The notes under the pieces were generated by a model. It had not been told where the DNA came from, made no database searches, and was given only the letters and a program-made list of their open reading frames with translations. From Tubulanus polymorphus (Eukaryota > Nemertea > Palaeonemertea > Tubulaniformes > Tubulanidae): 64,000 nt of DNA. Positions 48,672 to 60,467 of the stretch are shown here, piece after piece. How positions within the stretch are numbered: the first letter of the stretch is position 1; every line of letters begins with the position of its first letter. Location: the NCBI RefSeq assembly GCF_964204645.1, contig NC_134033.1, positions 14,882,155 to 14,946,154 on the forward strand, given 5' to 3'. The translations under genes and the position numbers were made by a program.

Positions 48672-49229
48672 TTAGAATTTGTTGATCTCGGTCTGGTATC
48701 TAGTCGACACGTGGTCGGCTGTATCAGTTAACTGATGAAGCACGTGGAATAATCCCTGTAAATGGTGACGGAATGCTCCGGCTAATTGACGCGATTGTTC
48801 GTCAACTTCGGCGAAACGACTGTCGGATTGAATCGATGCGCCGTCCTCGCTTCCTTCGGACTCGTCCTCGTCGTCGGAAGCCGGTCCGTCGACCAAATCA
48901 GTCTTTATCGTATTCAACATCACGTAGAAACTGTACAGATCGCATTTCGACAATTTGTTCATAGAAATCATTTGTTTTTTACCGTTCGTCGGCGGTGATG
49001 ATTTCGCGTTGGCAGATCCAGCCACGGCTGGAGGTGCGGCTGCCGGTGTAGTCTCGTCGCAAACAGGTAAATCCAACAATCTGGAAGGAATCATCACCGT
49101 ATCGTCCATCGCATTGACGGCCGTGACGAATTTATTCATAGCGTTCAATAACGACTGTTTGCTGCTATCTTCCAGCACAGTGTTGAAACGACGATCGGTG
49201 CTGGTTTGAGGAGCTGTTGTATCATCCAT
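48672..49229 (-). CDS. MID1IP1: MID1IP1 / Spot14-like lipogenic regulator
   Basis: Intronless, 185 residues from Met at 49229 (an in-frame Met at 49277 would add 16 residues; I prefer the inner one because family members start just before this region). Conserved family blocks: SLLNAMNKFVTAVNAMDDTV + MIPSRLLDLP near the N-terminus, DLYSFYVMLNTIKTDL in the middle, and FRHHLQGLFHVLHQLTDTAD followed by ...TRYQTEI at the C-terminus. An acidic low-complexity stretch (ASDDEDESEGSEDG) lies between. In vertebrates MID1IP1 binds acetyl-CoA carboxylase and promotes its polymerisation, and MID1IP1 also binds the microtubule protein MID1; THRSP is the thyroid-hormone-responsive paralogue. The lipogenic role here is inferred from family membership. 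Confidence 0.92.
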   Translation of the reverse strand: MDDTTAPQTSTDRRFNTVLEDSSKQSLLNAMNKFVTAVNAMDDTVMIPSRLLDLPVCDETTPAAAPPAVAGSANAKSSPPTNGKKQMISMNKLSKCDLYSFYVMLNTIKTDLVDGPASDDEDESEGSEDGASIQSDSRFAEVDEQSRQLAGAFRHHLQGLFHVLHQLTDTADHVSTRYQTEINKF

Positions 49230-50193
49230 GATTAGCGAACGTGCGTGGTGTAGAGGTGGTTCGAAAAGTCCAGGCATCGGGAATCAGTCGCCGATTAAAC
49301 TGTTCTGTAACTGTCAATGATCAACTACTAATACACTCCATGCTTCCTCGCTGCTATTGCAGCATACACATTGGCTTTGTTTTGGTCTGGGTCTCGAGAA
49401 TATCGAACAATTTGCTAATGGGGGTGACAGATTGTATTTGTCCTTATTTCCGTATTGTGATTGGCCATTTTTCAACGACGAAATCGGTGCAATAAATCCA
49501 AATTCTCTTAAGTAGTAAAATCAAGACGATTGAAGCTTAAATCACGTCAAAAACATCTAGAAACGTTCACATTTCTATGGTAATAACAGATTTTTTAGTG
49601 AACCTTCCATATCTATTGGTGCAATGGACTAGTCCGTACGGTATCTGTCGGGATTGTTCGGAAACGCTTACGAAGTCGACCGAATCTAATCACGCTATAT
49701 TTCTAGCGCGCTGATTGGTCGATAGATATTATCAGGTACGAGACACATGGCCTTCGTGTAAAACCTGTTTTATCCAAACATGCATTGACCACTATTCAAA
49801 ACGTGTTAATAGCCAAGCATGAGTACTTGCTTGATCGCCCCACGTACAAACGAAAATTTCTTTTCACTTCGCTTTAAAACTTAAATAGTTGCGAGAGTTC
49901 TAAAAAGCCAGAAATTGCGAAACAATTTGACTCACCCGCTTAGTAATGATATATTGTCAGATTACAGGGTTTTACTCAGAATCAATGCTGATTTTATTAC
50001 CTTCTTCGAAATGTTTTTTATTGATATACATGTATATCTATATACTTTCTGTTACATTTGGTTAAAATCAATCATTAATGATTACAATGTAGAAAATGTA
50101 TTGAACTTTATGAATTTAAAACTCAGAAAATTTCAAATCAATTTTACTCGGTGTATATTAAATGTTTAAGTTTTCAGCAGCGCGTTTAACCGG
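49230..50193. other. intergenic, MID1IP1 upstream region
   Basis: Holds the presumed MID1IP1 promoter and the 3' end of the next minus-strand gene, with minus-strand AATAAA at about 49998-49993 and 50020. No repeat or other gene recognised. Confidence 0.4.
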
Positions 50194-50939
50194 TTATTCA
50201 ACTCTGGGAGCCGCGCACAGTTCTAGTGCACGCGAACTAAAAACCAGCAGTGGTGTTAGAAACGTGGCGTGATCTCCGTTAGTATTCAACGAACGACTTT
50301 TTACCAGCCAAAAAGAGGCCAGAATAATCACAGTTAGCGGCAACGCGTTCACGAAATAAACGTAATCAACAGAGCTGAAACAATTAGCCTACAATTTTGT
50401 TCTCCGGGTTCACCAAGGCCAGGTGCGGTTCCTGTGCGTTAACTAGTTCTTTTCCACGGTTCTCCCGGGTTATCTAAACAAACAGTAAATAGTTAAAACG
50501 CTAAACACCTTTTACATCGCTGTAGAACTTTTTCATTACTTGGGGTACGGTTATTCAAGATAAAAAATTGGTGGGCGAAAGGAAGAATACTTTTCTTAAT
50601 AATTATTTATATGGGCGTTTTGAGGAAACAGAAAAAAATGAATTTTTTTTATCATTTGAGCATTTTCCACATAAACATCGGAAAGACTGCAGAAAAAAAT
50701 AAAAAGAAATCAAAATAATGATGAAATTGATTAAAATGATGGAAAAAATCTCGAAAAAAATATATCTCCATTTTGCAATAGGAGCCGACGATTGAATCGC
50801 GGCAATAAAAAACAACATTGTACTTTTCAGCTGGTGCCTCGACCGCTGCTGGGTGTGGATCTGAAAAACAACTCATCAATTTATCGTCTACAGGCGGTGG
50901 GTCATACAGAGTTCGACTGACTGGAGAAAACAAGGACAT
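50194..50939 (-). CDS. predicted 98-residue membrane protein, unknown
   Basis: Two exons: 50939-50824 (MSLFSPVSRTLYDPPPVDDK to ...EAPAE, donor GTACAA, phase 2) and 50374-50194 (acceptor AATTGTTTCAG). The second exon stays open for 60 codons and encodes one strong hydrophobic helix, YFVNALPLTVIILASFWLV, then KSRS, a polar stretch, a second moderately hydrophobic stretch (TFLTPLLVFSS) and the end CAAPRVE. There is no signal peptide, so it may be a tail-anchored or single-pass protein with a proline-rich cytosolic N-terminus. I do not recognise the family. The donor is suboptimal and the first exon might connect elsewhere. Confidence 0.55.
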
Positions 50940-52532
50940 TTCGTGTATTCAAACACGATTTACCCGATGCACTCGCTAACCAGACACAAACACTCGGCAA
51001 AACACTTGAGATTATCACTTGAGATTGATGAGATATCTGATATCAATTCGAATTGTTCTTTTGCGAAAACAAGAGAATTTATCAGATTTATCATGTATGT
51101 ATTTTAGATTTGGTCAAAAACAGTTCAGATATATTGATTTTCGATGTTAGGCAATATTTTGAAATCTTAGAGCAACGATTTTGAAAGTTGTCTTAAAGAT
51201 GAAATTTGTATTAGCCATAGAGCTATTGGGCAACGATGCTTTAAGAAAAAACAATCAGGCCTAGAATTATTCTTAATTCGCAATATTGTTTATCTTTCTT
51301 TACGTCGTTTGCGTCATGTTTCCTAAGACTAACCCTAATTGTTATGGTTTACGATCCGTTCTAAATCTGGATGACTCTGATTCTAGCTCTGCGTTTTTTG
51401 GACTGGTTTTCAGGGGTGGATCCAGGGTCATGTGACCATGCCTACCAATAAAAAGGGCATATATTCTTAATTTAGGGCGAAAAGGCGTATCAGCAATTTT
51501 TTGAAATTTTACTATCATTTTAGAGCTTTCTGAACATCTCTGAGAGGCATTTAGTCAAGAAACATAGGTTTTATATTAAGGAAAAATATCTATTGTGTAT
51601 CTCGGGTGGTAACAATGGCAAATTTTGATACAGAGATAAAAAGTAAAAAAGCACTAAAGAATTCCGGGCGACCTGGTTTTTGCCCATAGCGCATAAAGGA
51701 TTTTATATGATCTTCGTCAACAATAATAATATTTCACCTTGGAAATAAGTACACAATGACCCCGCGTTTCCCCTGAAATGACCTCAAATCTAATCGGGTA
51801 ATAGATAATCGCTGATTTAAATGATAAAGAATTTTTTTGTGGTGACACATGAAAAAAAAATTCATTTCTGAATTATAGATTTTGGTAATGTGTAGATTTA
51901 AATGCACGAAACGGATGTAGGGATAATATTATTATCATAAGATTATAAAACTGGTTTACGGCGAACCTGCGACTCGGTCGCCATCTAGCGTAATATGTTG
52001 TTGGTTGTAAAAACGATACCGCGCGCGATAATATTGTGTTGTTGAAATATGACAGGCGCGGATGCAGGGGGACCCCAGTGAAGTTCATTACTTGTTCCTT
52101 ATTCCTTATTCCGTTACTTATTGAGAATTCATCTCCCAATAAGGAACAAGGAACAAGTAACTTGCAAAATCCACTGGCTATAAATCTTTATATTTAAGGA
52201 CGAAATTTATTATTTCTAGATTCATTCAGTTGATTTCTGTTGGTTTCGAGCTTGTACTAGGTAAATGCCTTCTTCGTGCACCCAAATTCAGTTGTCATAG
52301 GATCCTTTCTCATCAAAGCGATGGATCCAGGGTTGCGCTGGAAGCACCGCGCGCACCCCTAGATAGATCTTCAAAACATTGTAGGGAGGACCCCAGTAGA
52401 CCGCGTGTACGTACCCTCCGAAATCGTGCCGCTGCTAGGACTGTCGTCTTCGTCGTCATTAATGTAACAAAATGAAATTAATTTAAGATTTATTATATTT
52501 TACATGATCCTTAAGAAATTGTTGAAATAAGT
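50940..52532. other. intergenic between small membrane protein and FAM124
   Basis: Contains 52088-52162, an imperfect inverted repeat (TTACTTGTTCCTTATTCC against GGAACAAGGAACAAGTAA), and 52230-52475, a GC-rich plus-strand frame without splice context. FAM124's minus-strand AATAAA is at 52494-52489. Confidence 0.45.
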
Positions 52533-55500
52533 TTATACAAAAAATCCACCACTAGGTGATGACGTAAGCACAGATTGTAGTGACGACGGCGATGTGAGAC
52601 TTCCGATTGATCGCGACCTTGACCTATTGATAACGTTGAATTGCAGACGGTTGCCATCGTGATCGATCGTCTGCCATCGATTATTATCCGATTGTTGGGT
52701 GCATACGTGCGGTAGCAGCGGTACCAGACTGCCTATACCGCCGGTTATATTGAACTCTATAGTCACCGAGTCCGATCGCTTTAAAGGTGGCGCTTGTGAA
52801 TCGTGTAGTTTCAGAGCGAACTGTAGATCGTAGTGCGGGAAGGACGAAACGGCGAATAGATAGAAATGCGGGCGTTGTAAAACTGGCTGATGTCCTATGA
52901 TCAGTTTATATAATTCCAACATATCATCCCAATTCTCTTTGGAGACAAAACGAGTGAATCTCACCCGTTCCTTTCCGCAATGCACGACGCGAAACGCGCA
53001 CAGGGGCAAGTCCGAACTCAGACAGAAATAGTCGAGTTTATTTTCATCGGAAGTTCGTAGACCCGACTGATTTAACGAGTCGCTGTGATGTAGACACCAG
53101 GGGGCGCAATTGAAATGCTTGTTTATAGAATTCAGTCTCTTCGACGCGAATAATCCGGGTTCTTTTATGAATACGACGATCGCTAAACTCGGATATTGTG
53201 ACGTCACAGCAGTCGTCGGCGCGCGGCCGAAGTAGAGTTTATGCGTGTAAGTGGAATCCACGTGGACTAACGGAAGTTCCGGTTTCACCCAATTTAAGAT
53301 TTGTCGATAGTAATCAGTGATTTTCGCGCGTTCGCGCGGATGAACCGATAACCGTACACAGGCGCCCCCTACCGGTCGATATCTGACCCTCTCCGCGCGA
53401 TGATCCGTATCACTGATACTACTGGAGTCTAGCGACGAATAAAATGGAGTTCCGGTCCCTGGAAAAATAAAACGATGAATCGACGATCGTTATCAACGTA
53501 ATTAGACGAAATACTTTAGTTAATGACGGCGCAAGCTGCGACACTAAACATACCTTCACTGGAGAACGAAGAGTTGTTGGAAGAAAGACTTCTGTTGCCA
53601 TCTGAGTCTCTGTGACTCCTACAATACATACATAAACCTTACATTAAAATGAGACATGGTTTAATGAATACCGCTGAACCCCTGTTCCGTAGTTGAGTTC
53701 ATTCTCAAACCTCAAAAGAGTCTGTTAATAATAGATCACTCAATGAATATCCAATTTAAGCTCAAATCTGTAGTGCTGTTTCAGAGACAAAAATCTCTAG
53801 CACACCAAGCTTCTCACAAATAGAGAGAATGGGGGAGGGAGACACGACAAACCTGATAACTGTCCATTTCTTCATAGTTTCACTTTCAAAGAAGTCTCAT
53901 ACCTCCCTGTTATAGGTCTCTCTATACAGTACTGCTCTATACTGACATATGCCCCGACCACACTGTCACCGAGCGTAAGGACTCTGGTGACAATGTTTGA
54001 TTAAGATTTTGTTTGTTATCTCAAATATCGACCACTTCAAGTGTCATCCACGAATAAACCACAAATGACTCACAGTCGAAATATTTACTCTCTGGGAATT
54101 AATCGTGGAATAGTTATTACCGAAATTAAGGATCCCGTAGGGTTCTTTTCCGCGGGTTCTTCCTCACGGACACTATCATGTTCCCGCTGTTTCATTTTAG
54201 TTCCCACGATATTTCAACCTCATACGTACAAAATACCAGTAATTGAAATCAGAATTGAAACTTGTTCAAGTGTATAATTTCGCGATTCTTTATTTGAAAT
54301 ATAATGTTTTGTAACAATTTCTCCGGATTTCAATAGAATTTACGGCGAGCGCGGTTTGTGTTCGAACTTTTGTTTTGTTGAAGTAACAAGTCTCAAACGG
54401 GTTCCTAATATCGGGTCGTTTACATACAAAATAATAGGGCCAATTACAGCGAGTTTCTTTGCGAATAGTCACCTGCAACTAACCCAGTTACTGTATTCAG
54501 GATTGGAAATCTGTGTCTCCGTAAAACTCATGTTCTTATGCATATATTTCGTAATACATTTTTCGTCGAAAAAAAAAACTAATATTTCGCTTTGATCCTT
54601 GAAGAATTGGAGGATTACAGAAGAGGTATCCATGACCCTTATATTGAGAGCTCTAAATGATATTTGTTTAACGGAATAGAATAGGAAGTGTATTCACTTA
54701 TGGTTTGTAGACGAATAGATTACGCCGCGTTTTATGTAAAATTATTGATAAAAATCATTTTACAAATATGAAACATAAAGAACTTCGTAATCATGCAAGG
54801 TGTTTGTTGAAAACGAGATATTAATGTAACAATCTACGAGTTTCTCAATACTGAGGCCTCATATACATTAAAAGATATATACTTTTACTCTTTAAATTTT
54901 CGAAAAATTCCCTGTGCTCTATATTTTCTCGATGAACCCCGACAGAACATCGTGGCTGGACGCCTCAAAATATTCTTACAATCACTCAATGAAGGCTGGG
55001 ATGACTGGTCACAGCCTGAACCCGTGGGCTCGGGGCTTGCTGTCCGTAAGTTTTGATAAAAGAGGTCACGCGCGGTATCAGGTCTGAGGACACCGGTTCG
55101 ATATCGTCGCGGGTAAGGGAAATGGGGGAAGCGACTCGCGACCGAGTTCGCACCCTCCCCAGCTCGAAGATTGCAGGCCTTTTCACCGCCGTTTTGATGC
55201 TTGGAAATCCTATCTTGTCCGGAAATGTGTGTGGCCGTGAAGTTCATTTTTGAAAAAAAAAATGGAGTAAAAATGAACCACACGACCACACGCAGAATGG
55301 ATACTAGCCCCTGCCCCTCCAGTTTGGTCGACCCCTGGGGCCAGTTGCATAGTCATGGCTTAGACTAAAGACCAGTCTAAGACCAACTTAGTTCTATAGC
55401 CAATCTAACAACTTAACACCAGTCTTAAGATTTAAGACCACTTTTGGACTTAATAAGTCACGACTGTGCAACTGGCCCCTGATCTCCAATTCTCACATAT

Positions 55501-55664
55501 AGACAGTAACTACATACCGAAGATAAATATATACATTACCTGTAATCCCAGGGAGGGAAGGCAGATTTCCGTGGGTTTTCACCATCCGGATTTAGAGGAA
55601 TATACGACCTCTGTATGAAGTGTGGGATTTCTCTTCTGATCGCTGCGGTTTGCCGTTTCTTCAT
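52533..55664 (-). CDS. FAM124: FAM124 family protein
   Basis: Three exons: 55664-55540, 53618-53554, 53458-52533; phases agree and the product is 371 residues (vertebrate FAM124A and B are longer, mainly at the C-terminus). After a basic N-terminus (MKKRQTAAIRREIPHFIQRS) and a Ser-rich linker comes the conserved domain: YYRQILNWVKPELPLVHVD, PSLAIVVFIKEPG, PWCLHHSD, VHCGKERVRFTRFVSKENWD + DMLELYKLI, FYLFAVSS, GSLVPLLPHVC and RWQTIDHDGNRLQFNV. The blocks and their order are those of FAM124, a metazoan family with predicted glyoxalase/dioxygenase-like fold and no established biochemical function. AATAAA follows the stop by ~40 nt. The first intron (53619-55539) contains a palindromic MITE (55337-55481). 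Confidence 0.9.
55337..55481. mobile_element. palindromic MITE-like element, copy D
   Basis: Begins TGGGGCCAGTTGCATAGTC and ends CACGACTGTGCAACTGGCCCC. In FAM124 intron 1. Confidence 0.85.
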
Positions 55665-58421
55665 CGTCACTATATATATACCACAACCCGGCAAGAACTA
55701 ACAGTTTGTAGACAAATACGACTAGTTTCTGTTCCTTTTTTCTCTCTAATGAATTAATAATATCAGTTCACACGTTACTGCTGCGACTTTAAAATCCTCG
55801 TGTATATATATGCGTTGCATGGTAATTATAAACCAGTACACTGCGAGGCTTCGGCGATATTGAAATTATCGGATTAAAAATCTAACGAAAAAGCGATAAT
55901 TGCACGACACCAGCTCGTACGACTCCGCGCGCAGTACTATTATACCACCACTATCTCTGATGACAGCTGACAGGTCCTACATCTAAAAACCTGTTCTGTA
56001 TGTATTGTAAATATTTTTATCAGTATTTACTAAAACACGTGTTGTCGTTAGATCAATCAATTTCTCTAACATCCCTTCAAAATTCTATAACGTCATCACA
56101 CATGTCCCGAAGAGCAGAGTTCCACGAGTTTTCATTCGACTGTTCTCTTATGCGTATCCTCTGTTTCATTCATCAGTAAATGACTGTATAATACTAGTTA
56201 CGATAGTTTCTATAATTCTTCGATTTTTCTGAACGGTAGCGTCGTACTGGTGCAGTAATTGTATTGAAACGCAATGCCGGTTCATCCATTGTTGTCGTGT
56301 GAGTCAGTCACCTGCAGAATCCTAGATCGCGCGCTTATCCGTGAGTCACCAGCAAATCTACCATCAGTTGGAGGAGACACACCCCTCCTGTCTCAACACA
56401 GCGTGTCCGAACATTTCCTCATGGCCCTGTAACTCAACACCGCGTGTCCGTACAGTTCCCCCTGCTGGCACTGTAACTCAATAGTGTGTGTCCGAACAGT
56501 TTCTCCTGGCCCTCTAACTCAATGCTGCGTGTCGATTCGTATACGGTTCCTCCTGGTGTGTCAGAACAGTTCCTCCCTGCGTATCCACAATTTATCCTGT
56601 CCCTGCAACTCTACTCCGGCGTGCAGTTTCTACGAACTATCGCTTAATTAGTAAATATAGTAGGCCTACATAGTGGTTTTCCGGTTGTTAAATAAATACT
56701 ATGACATCGTCTATCCCCCTCAGTATCGTGTCACATCCTCTGCCTCGTGTGTACTGCGCACTCGGAGGAAGTGAGCTATAAACTCCCTGTTGGATTCACT
56801 GCCTCCTCTGATGATGCGGGCAATGTGGTTTTTCGATATAAAGCCAATATTCAAATCGATTTCAATAATTAAACACCATCCTTTATTCCTCTCCATGCTC
56901 CCTCTCGTTCGTTATATAAAATACAATTACTTCTGCTGTAGAGACGCATGTTTTTCATTGATAACTTCTCAAAATAGAAACTGTGCTCATATGAATATAT
57001 TATTAATAGCGATCTATATTCGAGAGAGTCTGTCAGTGTCGGAAAGAGTATATGCCGTTCCGAAATGTAATTTATGAGATGATGATGTACGCAGTATTTT
57101 CTCTCTCATTGCGAGCGGGCCTTATGATTGAATTTCCGCTCTCCGGACTATTATCAGATATTGGCACAAACGAACTTAACACCACGCCAGGGATCGAACT
57201 CGGGTCGCACACGACCAATAGCACAAGTCCGCTTGACCGATCGTTATTTTCACGATGCATTATACGTATAATGTTCTCCTAATACAACCGCCTCCCAATT
57301 ATTCAAAATATATTATTAGGTTTTTAGTGACGTAAGCAATGTCAATCACGAGAGGTCTTCGTAACGACAATGTTCAAGACAGATACACGTTCTTCTCAAA
57401 TTTTCTGCCCGCCTTCAATGACGCTCAACCTATAATTTCGCTTTCACAGGTATATGTTTACGGCAGGTAACCACGGCAACCGTGATTACGAGATTGAAAA
57501 AGTTGGGTTTTATCAGTGTGATAAACGCGCGGCCTCCCAGCGGTAACTAACTATAGTATATTTGATTTCAATTAACGACTCATTTTGTCAAGTAATAACC
57601 AATCAATCAATCAAAACCAGTCGTACTGCCTGACGGGGCGCTTAACACCCGGAAACTGTTCACAGAGAGATGCTAATACTATATATTATTTTGAGTAGTA
57701 ACTGTTCAATATAATTGACAACTTCAATATAATTAGTAATAAACAGTGAATCAAGTAGCAAAAATTGCCCGAACCGAAATTGAATCACCCGGTAAACGGA
57801 ACTAGTTTATGCACTTGAGAACGAACGCCTGTTTCAACTGAGACTATGCAGAAAGTGTGTAATCAATTTAATTATGTCGGTTAGTTTTAATTGGTTTCTA
57901 TTTGTTCAGTGGTAATTTTATTTAAAGGCTTCGCGCGTGTGGATCTTTCATTCGCTGCAGATAACATCATCGGGGGTGACCGAGGATCCGGTGACACTAG
58001 GAACAGGCTACATCATTTGTGAGAGTAATTGTTTGCGAACACCTGGACCCCAGTGACTCTAGGAACAGGCTACACCGCGCGCGAACACCTAGACCCACAG
58101 GTTGTGAACAATTCGATAAATTTCTAGTGCTACAGATTTGAGTTAAGATTCTAGATATACATTAGATGGTCTACTATTGAAAGACTCGTTTTAGGTTTGA
58201 AAATGAACTCAACTATGGAACTGATAGGTTCTGTGATATTCATTAAACCATATCACATTTTAATGTGTGGTTTGTAAATCAACTCGGGGAACTGTAGAAC
58301 TGGGTCCAGAATATCGGATTTCCTCTGCGGCCCACAAGGCGTGTTTCATCTTGCTACGTATCTTGCGGATGTACCGTAGTTATTCGAAATATAAACTTTA
58401 TTAATTAGCCGGAAGAGAACT
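55665..58421. other. intergenic, FAM124 to GPCR
   Basis: Both flanking genes are transcribed outward, so two promoters lie here. 56370-56620 contains ~5 imperfect ~60 bp repeats with CTGTAACTCAACACCGCGTG + TCCGAACAGTTCCTCCTGG. 57170-57250 has a minus-strand B-box (GAGTTCGATCCCTGG) of a tRNA-derived SINE. 57960-58090 has two copies of a segment with GTGAC(T)CTAGGAACAGGCTACA. 58190-58310 is a worn GGTTCCACRGT foldback element. Confidence 0.5.
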
Positions 58422-59621
58422 ATGGTGACACCTAGTGCCACAAAAGCGAACTGCGATATCGCCGAGGAGTCACGTGATCTAATCTGGGTGATTCGCGCAA
58501 AAGGAAATAATTCAACCGAAACGTCGTATCCGTTCAACCGTACAGTGTATAATGAGTTTACTCGACAAGAGATGGCGCTACAGTCGAATCCGGCGGTTAA
58601 TTTAACTGTTTTATGCGAAGACACGTGTAATTTAGAATTGTACAAAACAGTGGATCTGATCACTAAATATAACGGTATAGCGGCTGTTATAGCGGGAATA
58701 ATCGGGACTGTATTAATCTCGATCACGTTGATTCCCGATTTAAAAAGATCATCGGCTAATTGGTTCATACTGAGTTTAGCCCTTACGGAAACGTGTTGGT
58801 TGTTTTATAAACTTCTAACCGAGTTCGAACCGATGTATTCAGCTCTGAGGGAAACGGATTCCGCGTGTAAATTCAGTCAAATATTCCTGCAGTTTCTAGA
58901 AATGAATAGCGTTTATATCTTATTGGGAATGACGGCTGAACGCATGTACGTTGTGGTGGCGCCACTGAAGGCAGCTTCGACTCTCAGCATGAAAAAATCG
59001 ATGATCATCACGTCCGCAATAACCGTTTGTATTTTGATATTTAGTTTACCGTTGGTATCGGTATTCAGTTACCGGGGTAACGACCATTTGGGAATCCCCA
59101 TATGCGAGGCGACCGACTTCTACTTCAGTTGGACAGGCGTTGATGCGTATTTCTACCTGCAGATGGCTCTGACGACGTTTCTACCGATCGTTCTCTTATT
59201 CGCGATGAACTTCGTCATAATTTTCAAAATACAACAACACAGCCGGGAACAGGCGACGATGATGACGACAGAGGGCGCTGCGGGCAAGAAAAGCCCAAAT
59301 CGTCAAGAACGACAAATAACGATAATGTTAGTAACGGCTTCGGTAGTTTTTCTGGTTCTGTCGTTGCCGTTCGCCATCGTTAGTGCGGCTAGAAATAGTT
59401 TGAATTTGTACGTCTGCGCGCAAGAGGAGTCGTACGCCATTATGTTGGTCGTCGGTTACGTCACGAGGAATTTCAGCCACGCCGTAAACGCGTATATCTA
59501 TTGTTTGAGCAGTCGAGCGTTCAGAACACAGTTGTTAAAGAGATTCGGCATCAGACGCGATAGCTCGCGGTCGTATGTGTCACAAACCCAAATGACTTCA
59601 GTATCAGCAGTAACTGAGTGA
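58422..59621 (+). CDS. orphan rhodopsin-class GPCR (intronless)
   Basis: Single exon, 399 residues. The extracellular N-terminus is ~83 residues with glycosylation sequons (N29, N30, N39, N60) and three Cys. Seven hydrophobic helices lie at about 85-107, 112-133, 150-177, 192-215, 244-270, 298-322 and 338-362. The conserved disulfide pair is C149 and C228. ERM (173-175) replaces DRY, LSLPF (313-317) replaces CWxPF, and NAYIY (356-360) is the NPxxY equivalent. TM1 lacks the usual Asn and TM2 has Glu123 in place of the sodium-site Asp region. The layout resembles the large lineage-expanded invertebrate orphan/peptide receptor groups; the ligand cannot be predicted. The third loop is short and basic. 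Possible poly(A) signals at 59631 and 59789. The tail ends VSAVTE. Confidence 0.9.
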   Translation: MVTPSATKANCDIAEESRDLIWVIRAKGNNSTETSYPFNRTVYNEFTRQEMALQSNPAVNLTVLCEDTCNLELYKTVDLITKYNGIAAVIAGIIGTVLISITLIPDLKRSSANWFILSLALTETCWLFYKLLTEFEPMYSALRETDSACKFSQIFLQFLEMNSVYILLGMTAERMYVVVAPLKAASTLSMKKSMIITSAITVCILIFSLPLVSVFSYRGNDHLGIPICEATDFYFSWTGVDAYFYLQMALTTFLPIVLLFAMNFVIIFKIQQHSREQATMMTTEGAAGKKSPNRQERQITIMLVTASVVFLVLSLPFAIVSAARNSLNLYVCAQEESYAIMLVVGYVTRNFSHAVNAYIYCLSSRAFRTQLLKRFGIRRDSSRSYVSQTQMTSVSAVTE

Positions 59622-60467
59622 TTAACGACCAATAAACTTAAATAGATGTGCTACAGTAGCATTGTATTTTAGGTTTACAATTCGTTGCCAGATCTAGAAA
59701 TTACCTAATTTCATCTTCAATCTGTTTTGTATCTCTTTGAAACTTCGGTGTATTCAAAACATGTATCGATTTGTTAATGTTGTTGTAAAATAAACGTTGT
59801 AAGCCAAATCGTACTAACGAGGTTCGACTGTAGTATGACATTTTGAATATTACGCGGTGTGTAGACTGGTTGCCGGTCTCTACCTTTTCTGACTGCAAAT
59901 GCATGTGGCGCAGAATTGGACAGGCGACCAGTCTAATTCAAAAGAGACCGGTAACCAGTCTACCCAATTTTTATTATCAAGGTGGCAGCACCAGACGGTC
60001 ACCTAGTGGAATTTCTGCTAACTAATGTAATACTATGCCATGAATTTCAAATATAAACAACCTGTTGAAGAACAATTGCTCTGTAACCATAATTAGATTT
60101 TATAACTAATCTCAATGGCAGTAAGATAGTAGTAATGCAAAGGCTATTGCAGAAATTTCTCTAAACCAACCGTACGGTGGTGCCATTATGAGGTTAATAT
60201 AAAAATCTGAGCTATTCGAAGGTCGTCGCCAATGAGTGATGATATGTTAGTTTACAGAAATGCCGCTAGGGTACCATACGGTGCTGCCATCTAACATAGT
60301 AAAAAATTATTTTTTCTTTTGTTCTAGTTTATCAAATCGTTATGATAAGACCAAGATTAATATAAGATACCAAGATATTCAATTAACGTCTTGAAATAGC
60401 GACGTTGAATATTCCGATATTGCCCGGTAATCAAATCAATTCAACATTTTATTCCCTACACACGGAG
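59622..60467. other. intergenic, GPCR to RSRC1
   Basis: 59803-59833 is the right end of a pogo-like element (ACGAGGTTCGACTG then TA). 59862-59965 contains an inverted repeat (TAGACTGGTTGCCGGTCTCT against AGAGACCGGTAACCAGTCTA). RSRC1's promoter is presumably 60200-60467. Confidence 0.45.
59862..59962. repeat. ~21 bp inverted repeat pair
   Basis: GTAGACTGGTTGCCGGTCTC at 59862 pairs with GAGACCGGTAACCAGTCTAC ending at 59962 (one mismatch). About 60 bp lies between them, so this looks like a small MITE. Confidence 0.7.

Noticed and set aside
52230-52475. 81-codon GC-rich plus-strand frame, and its minus-strand counterpart with DDEDD
   Set aside because: No acceptor or partner exon on either strand, and FAM124 is complete without it.
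58346-58768. 140-codon minus-strand frame
   Set aside because: Shadow of the GPCR gene.
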